64,000 nucleotides of DNA from Solirubrobacter sp963798325 (GTDB lineage Bacteria; Actinomycetota; Thermoleophilia; Solirubrobacterales; Solirubrobacteraceae). The first letter of the stretch is position 1; each line of letters opens with the position of its first letter. Below are positions 58,956 to 64,000 of the stretch, piece by piece. Location of the stretch: positions 930,001 through 994,000 of the forward strand of contig CAWCSS010000001.1 of assembly GCA_963798325.1 (NCBI GenBank), in the 5' to 3' direction. The notes beneath the pieces were generated by a model. It was not told where the DNA came from. It made no database searches and was given only the letters and a program-made list of their open reading frames with translations. The position numbers were made by a program, and so were the translations under genes.

Positions 58956-59561
58956 TCAGCCGATGCGTCGCCGGTCGCTCGCCAGGACGTAACCGAGCAC
59001 CATGTAGCCGATCGCGTGGAATGAGATCCCGAGGATCTCGACGCCCGCCGCCTCGAGCAGGACCGTGATCACCCCGAACGCGCCGCAGGTCAGCGGCGCG
59101 TGGCGACGCCAGGTCGTCCAGGTCCGCCGCGCGCTGAGCCCGAAGACGAGCATCCCGCCGGTGAACAGCACGCTCGCGAACGTGAACACGCCGTCGAGCA
59201 CCTGACCGAAGGTCGTGCCGGCGGGAGCGTCGGCGACGCGGATCATCGTCAGCTCGCACAGCGCCAGCAGAGCGGTGCCGGCGATCGTGGCGTCGAGGCC
59301 GCGTGAGCGCTCGCCGCTGTTTCGCAGGCCGATCAGCCCGTAGACGAGCAGGAGGGTCACACCGGCCGCCAGCGTCGAGAAGTTCTCCCACTGCTCGCCC
59401 GACAGGATCCCGTAGGTGCTGGACACGGTGAACAGCGAGACGACGCCCATCACCAGCGCGCTGGCGAGTTCCAGCACGCCGCCGGCGAGCAGGAACCGCC
59501 CTGCCCGCCGGCGCAGTTCGCCGCGGTCGAGCGCGCGAGGCACGGTATCCGCGGCGATCAT
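58956..59561 (-). CDS. Membrane protein with about six helices, unknown function
   Basis: A protein of 201 aa from the ATG at 59561 (MIAADTVPRALDRGELRRRA), overlapping the stop of the next gene (ATGA). Six hydrophobic stretches occur (LLAGGVLELASALVMGVVSL, LAAGVTLLLVYGLIGL, ATIAGTALLALCELTMI, VFTFASVLFTGGMLVFGL, CGAFGVITVLLEAAGVEI, FHAIGYMVLGYVL). No domain recognised. Its partner gene is another small membrane protein, so the two may form a complex. The end converges with the permease fragment, leaving one base. Confidence 0.72.
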   Translation of the reverse strand: MIAADTVPRALDRGELRRRAGRFLLAGGVLELASALVMGVVSLFTVSSTYGILSGEQWENFSTLAAGVTLLLVYGLIGLRNSGERSRGLDATIAGTALLALCELTMIRVADAPAGTTFGQVLDGVFTFASVLFTGGMLVFGLSARRTWTTWRRHAPLTCGAFGVITVLLEAAGVEILGISFHAIGYMVLGYVLASDRRRIG

Positions 59562-59944
59562 CGTGACTCCCGGCCGCGCCAGGCGATCGTCGCGGCCAGG
59601 GCGAGCACGATCATCGCGAACAGCGGGTGCAGTCCGCCCACCCACTCGTGCCCGCCGGCGAGCGTGATCTGCACCGTGCCGAGGACGGCGAGCGCGAGAC
59701 ACAGCAGACGGTCGCGCCTCGCGAACAGCGAGACCACGAGAATCAGCACCTCGACGCCGTGAGTGGCGAAGCCGACGCTCCGGTGCGCGTCCAGAGCGCC
59801 CGTCCCGGCGCCGAAGATGTACGCGCCGATCAGGTAGACCTGGGCGATCACGAGGGCCACGATCGTGACGGCGAGGGCGACCTGGACGCGAGTGGCGCCG
59901 CTCCGCGCGCGGGGCCGCGGGGCGAGTTCGATCGGTGCAGTCAT
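59558..59944 (-). CDS. Small four-helix membrane protein (DUF6220-like)
   Basis: A protein of 128 aa from the ATG at 59944. The helices (VALAVTIVALVIAQVYLIGA, GFATHGVEVLILVVSLFA, LLCLALAVLGTVQITLAGGH, LFAMIVLALAATIAW) and the conserved LDAHRSVGFATHG turn match a family of small actinobacterial membrane proteins. Role unknown. It is translated together with the following membrane protein. The divergent histidine kinase starts 132 bases away. Confidence 0.72.
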   Translation of the reverse strand: MTAPIELAPRPRARSGATRVQVALAVTIVALVIAQVYLIGAYIFGAGTGALDAHRSVGFATHGVEVLILVVSLFARRDRLLCLALAVLGTVQITLAGGHEWVGGLHPLFAMIVLALAATIAWRGRESR

Positions 59945-60076
59945 GGCGGTCAAGCTACGGTCGGCCCGACCGCGCGTCATCGGGGACACCGCTGGATCGC
60001 GTCTACGTGCCAGCACTGATTCGGCGCGAGTGGCACCCCGGTTGTCGCGCCCCGGCCGCCGGTGGATACTCGCGCG

Positions 60077-62071
60077 ATGAGCGCTTCCCGAGCCGCGATG
60101 CTGATGTGGGCGCTGAGCGTCTCGCTGGCGGTTGCGGCGATGGTGCTGCTCGCGATCGGGTCCGACGGGTTGCTCTCCGATCGCCCCGCAGACCTCTTCT
60201 CCGGCCTGGGCGGCACGTCGTTCGTGCTGCTGTCGCTGACCTACGCGACGGTCGGGATGACGATCGCGCGCCGCGTGCCGGACAATCCGATCGGCATCGT
60301 GTTCTGCGTCGCGGGTCTGGTCACCGCCGTGAACCTGGTCACCTGGCAGTACACGATCGTCGGCCTCTACACGACCCATCAGCTGCCCGGGACGACGTCC
60401 GCGATGGTGGTCAACGGCTTCGTCGGCGAGCAGAACGCGGGCTGGATGGCGCTCTCGCTGCTGCTGTTCCCGCACGGCCGGGTGAGCTCGCGGCGGGCGC
60501 GTGCCGCCCTCGCGGTCGCAATCGCGGGGCTGGCGCTGCTGGTGGTCGCGGGGGCCTTCACGCCCGGCGCGTACGACCCGCCGTTCTCCGCCTTGTCGAA
60601 CCCGATCGGATTCGGTTCGCGTGGCCTGTTCGAGGCGATCAACATCGTCGCGTGGCTGCTGGTGCTGGCGGGTCTCGGCGCGGGCACGGCCGCCTTGGTC
60701 GTGCGGCGGCGCCGCGCGCGCGGGATCGAACGCCGCCAGCTCGAGCTCGTCCTGCTGGTCGGTTCGATCGCCGCGGGCGTGACCGCCGCTCTGATGTCGT
60801 CCTGGCTTTTCTGGCCGGAGGGTGCGCTGCCCGTGCGAATGGCCGTCCTCGGGTTCGTGTTCGCCGCCTTCCCGCTCGCCGTCGGCGCGGCGATCCTCCG
60901 TCGCGGCCTGTACGGCATCGAGGTCGCGATCAACCGCACGCTCGTCTACGGCTCGGTGACGTTGCTGCTGGCGGGGGCGTTCGCGGGCACGGCGCTCGTC
61001 CTCGGGACCGCTCTCGGCCGCGGCTCGCCGGTGGTGGCCGCGGTGGCGACGCTGGTCGCGGCGACCGCGTTCCGGCCGCTGCGGGCCCGCATGCAGGATC
61101 TCGTGGACCGGCGCTTCAACCGGGCCCGGTACGACGCCGTGCAGCGGATGGCGGCGTTCCTCGAGGCGCTGCGCTCCGGCCACGCCGCGCCCGAGGAGGT
61201 CGAGTCGTTGCTGCGCGAGCTCGCCGGCGACCCGACGCTCGAGCTGCGGTTCTTCGAGAGCGGCCTCTACGTCGATGCGCAGGGCGCGGCGCCGTCGTCC
61301 GTCTCCGGGCGGGTCAAGGTGCCGATCGAGCGCGACGGGCAGCCACTCGGGCAGGTCGTGCACGCCCCGCTGGGCGAGGAGCAGGCGGTGCTGTTGCGAC
61401 GGCTCGTCGAAGCGGGTGGGCTCGCGATCGAGATCGTCCGGCTGCGGGTCGAGTTGCGCCGCCGGCTCGCCGAGGTCGAGGCCTCGCGCGCGCGGATCGT
61501 CGAGGCCGGGAACGCCGAACGGCGGCGGATCGAGCGCGACCTGCACGACGGCGCGCAGCAGCGGCTCGTCTCGATCGGGCTCGACCTGCGCCACGCCCAG
61601 CACAGGCTGGGACCGTCAGGCGAGATCCTCGACCGCGCCGTGGACGAGATCACCTACGCGATCGCCGAGCTGCGCGAGCTCGCCTCAGGCCTGCCGCCGT
61701 CGCAGCTCGACGCCGGGCTCGGGCCCGCCTTGCGCGAGCTCGCCGGCCGCGCGCCGCTGCCGGTCTCCGTCGAGGCCACCGGCGAGCGTTTCAGCACCGG
61801 CGTCGAGGCCGCCGCCTACTTCATCGCCTGTGAGGGTCTGACGAACGCCATCAAGCACGCGCGGGCGACGTCGGTGGTGATGAGCGCCTCGCGCACCAAC
61901 GGCTCACTGGTCGTGCGCGTCTCCGACGACGGCGTGGGCGGCGCGCGCGAGCAGGCCGGCTCCGGGCTCAGCGGACTGCGCGACCGCGTCGCCGCCCACG
62001 GCGGCTCGTTCGAGGTGCGTTCCGGGGGACCGGGCACGACGCTGGTCGCGGAGCTGCCATGCGGATCGTGA
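60077..62071 (+). CDS. NarL-family membrane sensor histidine kinase
   Basis: A protein of 664 aa from the ATG at 60077. The first 330 residues contain about eight hydrophobic helices, an unusually large membrane sensor. A cytoplasmic linker with a coiled stretch follows (LRVELRRRLAEVEASRARIV). The HisKA_3 H-box ERRRIERDLHDGAQQRLVSI carries His490, and the HATPase domain has EGLTNAIKHA and VSDDGVGGA with a G-box. It phosphorylates the co-encoded response regulator, whose start overlaps it by 13 bases. The signal is unknown; membrane or lipid-related cues are possible. Confidence 0.92.
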   Translation: MSASRAAMLMWALSVSLAVAAMVLLAIGSDGLLSDRPADLFSGLGGTSFVLLSLTYATVGMTIARRVPDNPIGIVFCVAGLVTAVNLVTWQYTIVGLYTTHQLPGTTSAMVVNGFVGEQNAGWMALSLLLFPHGRVSSRRARAALAVAIAGLALLVVAGAFTPGAYDPPFSALSNPIGFGSRGLFEAINIVAWLLVLAGLGAGTAALVVRRRRARGIERRQLELVLLVGSIAAGVTAALMSSWLFWPEGALPVRMAVLGFVFAAFPLAVGAAILRRGLYGIEVAINRTLVYGSVTLLLAGAFAGTALVLGTALGRGSPVVAAVATLVAATAFRPLRARMQDLVDRRFNRARYDAVQRMAAFLEALRSGHAAPEEVESLLRELAGDPTLELRFFESGLYVDAQGAAPSSVSGRVKVPIERDGQPLGQVVHAPLGEEQAVLLRRLVEAGGLAIEIVRLRVELRRRLAEVEASRARIVEAGNAERRRIERDLHDGAQQRLVSIGLDLRHAQHRLGPSGEILDRAVDEITYAIAELRELASGLPPSQLDAGLGPALRELAGRAPLPVSVEATGERFSTGVEAAAYFIACEGLTNAIKHARATSVVMSASRTNGSLVVRVSDDGVGGAREQAGSGLSGLRDRVAAHGGSFEVRSGGPGTTLVAELPCGS

Positions 62072-62700
62072 TCGCCGAGGATCAGGTGCTGCTGCGCGAA
62101 GGGCTCGCCCGGCTGTTCGACGACTCCGGCCACGAGGTCTGCGCGTCCTTCGGCGATGCGACCGGACTGCCCGAGGCGGTGACGTCGCTCGCCCCTGACC
62201 TCGTGGTCCTCGACATCCGCATGCCGCCGACGTTCACCGACGAGGGCGCCCGTGCGGCGCACGCGATCAAGCGCGAGCACCCGCGCGTCGGCGTGCTCGT
62301 CCTCTCCCAGCACATCGAGACCACCCACGCCGTCGAGCTGGTGTCACTGGGCGGCTTCGGCTACCTGCTCAAGGACCGCGTGCTCGCCGTCGAGGAGTTC
62401 CTCGAGGCCGCCGAGCGCGTGGCCCGCGGCGGCTCCGCGCTGGACCCCCAGGTCGTCGGCCGCCTCCTCGGCCACGGATCGTCAGGCTCCCTGACCGACC
62501 TCTCCGACCGCGAGCGCGAGGTGCTCTCGCTGATGGCCGAGGGCTTGACCAACGGCGGCATCGCCAAGCGCCTGTTCCTCTCCGAGCGCACCGTCGAGGC
62601 CCACGTCCGCCACGTCCTGCTCAAACTCGACATCCCGGAGACCGAGGACGGCCACCGCCGCGTCCTGGCCGTGCTCGCCCACGTCAGCGCGACCCGCTGA
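62059..62700 (+). CDS. NarL/LuxR-family response regulator
   Basis: A protein of 213 aa. The receiver domain has the acidic pair Glu7-Asp8, phospho-acceptor Asp52 (LVVLDIRMPPTFT) and Lys in GYLLKDRVLA. The C-terminal HTH is LSDREREVLSLMAEGLTNGG and FLSERTVEAHVRHVLLKLDI. Cognate kinase directly upstream, with overlapping frames. Targets unknown; self-regulation or the divergent membrane genes are possible. Confidence 0.94.
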   Translation: MRIVIAEDQVLLREGLARLFDDSGHEVCASFGDATGLPEAVTSLAPDLVVLDIRMPPTFTDEGARAAHAIKREHPRVGVLVLSQHIETTHAVELVSLGGFGYLLKDRVLAVEEFLEAAERVARGGSALDPQVVGRLLGHGSSGSLTDLSDREREVLSLMAEGLTNGGIAKRLFLSERTVEAHVRHVLLKLDIPETEDGHRRVLAVLAHVSATR

Positions 62701-62752
62701 ACCAATCGCGCCGCGGCGATGAATCGCCGGGGCGGTTGTCGTCTTAGCTCGG

Positions 62753-63403
62753 GTGACCACTCATCTGCTGATCCCCGGCGCGGGCGGCGCGGCCTGGTAC
62801 TGGCACCGCGTCGCGCCGCTGCTGGAGCGCGCCATCGCCGTCGACCTTCCCGGCGACGACCCCTCGCAAGGACTTCCCGAGTACGTCGATCTCGTGGTCG
62901 AGGCGGCCGCGGGCGAGACCGGCCTCGTCGTCGTCGCGCAGTCGCTGGGGGCGTTCACCGCGCTGCCCGCGTGCGCGCGGCTCGACGTCCGCCACCTGTT
63001 CCTGCTCAACGCGATGATCCCCGCGCCGGGCGAGACGGCGGGCGAGTGGTGGGACAACACCGGCTCCGGCGAGGCGCGCGTGGCCGCGGCCCGCGCGGGC
63101 GGCTACGACGAGGCGTTCGACGTCGAGACGTACTTCCTGCACGACATCGACCCGGGGCTCCTCGCGTCCGGCGAGCCGCCGCGGCCCGAGGCCGACGCTG
63201 TGTTCGAGACGCCGTGCGACTGCACGGTGTGGCCGCCGACGACGGTGCTCGCGGGCGTCGACGACCGCTTCTTCCCGCTCGAGTTCCAGCGCCGGGTGGC
63301 GCTCGAGCGTCTCGGGCGCGATGTGGTCGAGGTCCCCGGCGGGCACCTGGCCGCGCTCAGCCAGCCCGAGGCCGTCGCGCGTGCCCTGGGTCGACACCCG
63401 TGA
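62753..63403 (+). CDS. Alpha/beta-fold hydrolase
   Basis: A protein of 216 aa from a GTG at 62753. HLLIPGAGGAAWYWHRVAPL gives the oxyanion loop, VVVAQSLGAFTALPA the nucleophile elbow (Ser of QSLG), TTVLAGVDDRFFPLEF the acid and VVEVPGGHLAALSQP the His. It is a compact bacterial serine hydrolase of unknown substrate. The last 47 bases overlap the 3' end of the convergent MFS gene. Confidence 0.88.
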   Translation: MTTHLLIPGAGGAAWYWHRVAPLLERAIAVDLPGDDPSQGLPEYVDLVVEAAAGETGLVVVAQSLGAFTALPACARLDVRHLFLLNAMIPAPGETAGEWWDNTGSGEARVAAARAGGYDEAFDVETYFLHDIDPGLLASGEPPRPEADAVFETPCDCTVWPPTTVLAGVDDRFFPLEFQRRVALERLGRDVVEVPGGHLAALSQPEAVARALGRHP

Positions 63404-64000
63404 GCCCGGCGCTGGCCAGCTCGGCGTCGTCGCGCAGGTGCGGGTTCGGCGACGGGTCTCCGGGACCGGCGAGCACGGCCGAGACGACGGCCGCGGCCGC
63501 GCACACGCCCGCGCCCACCCACAGCGCGGCCACGTAACCCTGCTCGGTCGGCTCGAGCGCGCCCACGGGGATGTGGTCGGCGAGGATCGTCGCCGTCAGC
63601 GCGGAGCCGATCGAGAACCCGACGGCCCGGATCACCTGATAGAAGCCGAGCGCGCTGCCGACGTCCTCGTCGGGCACGGCGCGCGAGATCAGCCCGGGGA
63701 TGGCCGCGAACGTCAGCCCGAACCCGACGCCGAGCACGCCCATGGCCGCGAACGCCTGCCACAGCGCGCTGTGCGCCAGCGCGAAGAACACGCCCGACGC
63801 GGTGATCACCAGCGAGCCGCCGACCAGCATCGCGGTCGTCCCCAGCAGGCGCAGGAGCGGAACCATCGCGCGGCTCGCGGTCAGGCTGAAGATCGAGAAC
63901 GGCACCAGGCACAGGCCGGCGACCAGCGTGGAGGTCGAGAACCCGAAATCCGGCGCCTGCACGAACTCGGTGACGAGCGTGAGGAACATGTACAGCGCGA
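63357..64000 (-). CDS. MFS transporter, C-terminal part (5' end outside window)
   Basis: The frame is open to base 64000, and about 214 codons are visible. Hydrophobic helices alternate with basic loops (LVAGLCLVPFSIFSLTASRA, GVLGVGFGLTFAAIPGLISR, VGSALGFYQVIRAVGFSIGS), the pattern of the second six helices of a DHA-type exporter. The tail is hydrophilic (PGDPSPNPHLRDDAELASAG). The substrate cannot be inferred from this half. Its last 47 bases overlap the hydrolase gene in antisense. Confidence 0.85.
   Translation of the reverse strand, partial: ALYMFLTLVTEFVQAPDFGFSTSTLVAGLCLVPFSIFSLTASRAMVPLLRLLGTTAMLVGGSLVITASGVFFALAHSALWQAFAAMGVLGVGFGLTFAAIPGLISRAVPDEDVGSALGFYQVIRAVGFSIGSALTATILADHIPVGALEPTEQGYVAALWVGAGVCAAAAVVSAVLAGPGDPSPNPHLRDDAELASAGLTGVDPGHARRPRAG

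Noticed and set aside
1..64000. tRNA, rRNA, CRISPR arrays, insertion sequences, phage genes
   Set aside because: Intergenic gaps were read for cloverleaf ends, regular spacers and transposase motifs; none found. The window looks chromosomal.

Overview
The window is GC-rich actinobacterial-type DNA, and its gene families and secreted-protein style suggest a soil Thermoleophilia/Solirubrobacterales relative (Solirubrobacter, Conexibacter or Baekduia-like). This is inferred from composition, lipoprotein signals, frequent GTG starts, GTGA/ATGA overlaps, LuxR/LAL regulators and a mycobacterial-type propane monooxygenase operon. There is no rRNA, tRNA, CRISPR array or intact mobile element, so the assignment is soft. 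The genome-wide GC bias leaves long open frames antisense to real genes; these were discarded.

Region by region. 1-3.7 kb: a Gfo/Idh/MocA oxidoreductase (cut by the window edge) divergent from two tandem ROK regulators. 4.0-11.0 kb: a seven-gene minus-strand operon that is an Ebo-type cluster (EboF, EboE, EboB, EboA, an extra TIM-barrel isomerase and EboC), led by a myo-inositol-1-phosphate-synthase-type cyclase where EboD would be expected. 11.2-15.6 kb: secreted and lipoprotein genes (ThuA-like, BNR/YCF48-like, a sugar-phosphate-isomerase-like protein and a small lipoprotein), several carrying single-base frameshifts. 15.6-18.7 kb: a lipoprotein cyclophilin and a GT39 glycosyltransferase with a frame-shuffled Gly/Ala/Pro repeat. 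19-27 kb: GH2 beta-galactosidase, small membrane protein, DMT transporter, AGE epimerase, DHFR-like reductase, DHA2 drug exporter and a SpoU methyltransferase.

27.1-38.1 kb is the clearest metabolic unit: a GAF regulator, an IclR regulator, then mimABCD/prmABCD (soluble diiron monooxygenase), an amidohydrolase, a MIP18/DUF59 protein, a zinc alcohol dehydrogenase and a dedicated GroEL-like chaperonin, nearly all coupled or a few bases apart. The monooxygenase would hydroxylate propane/acetone/phenol-type substrates, the dehydrogenase would oxidise the alcohol, and the chaperonin and DUF59 protein would help mature the hydroxylase. The chaperonin has Gly where GroEL has its catalytic Asp398. 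38.3-43.8 kb: type III polyketide synthase, a beta-rich protein fragment, LuxR regulator, cytochrome P450 and a secreted PG-binding/M23 protein. 43.8-45.1 kb: a REP-like hairpin pair, a membrane protein and gene remnants (TetR with an internal deletion, a protease C-terminus).

45.1-49.5 kb: an enoyl-CoA hydratase / CoA-transferase / serine-glyoxylate-type aminotransferase operon divergent from an aldehyde dehydrogenase. 49.6-58.9 kb: a LAL regulator, two tandem secreted alpha/beta-hydrolases with different C-terminal modules, an FAD/4Fe-4S hydroxyacid dehydrogenase and an N-terminally truncated MatC-type permease. 59-64 kb: two small membrane proteins, a histidine kinase/response regulator pair, an alpha/beta-hydrolase and the C-terminal part of an MFS transporter.
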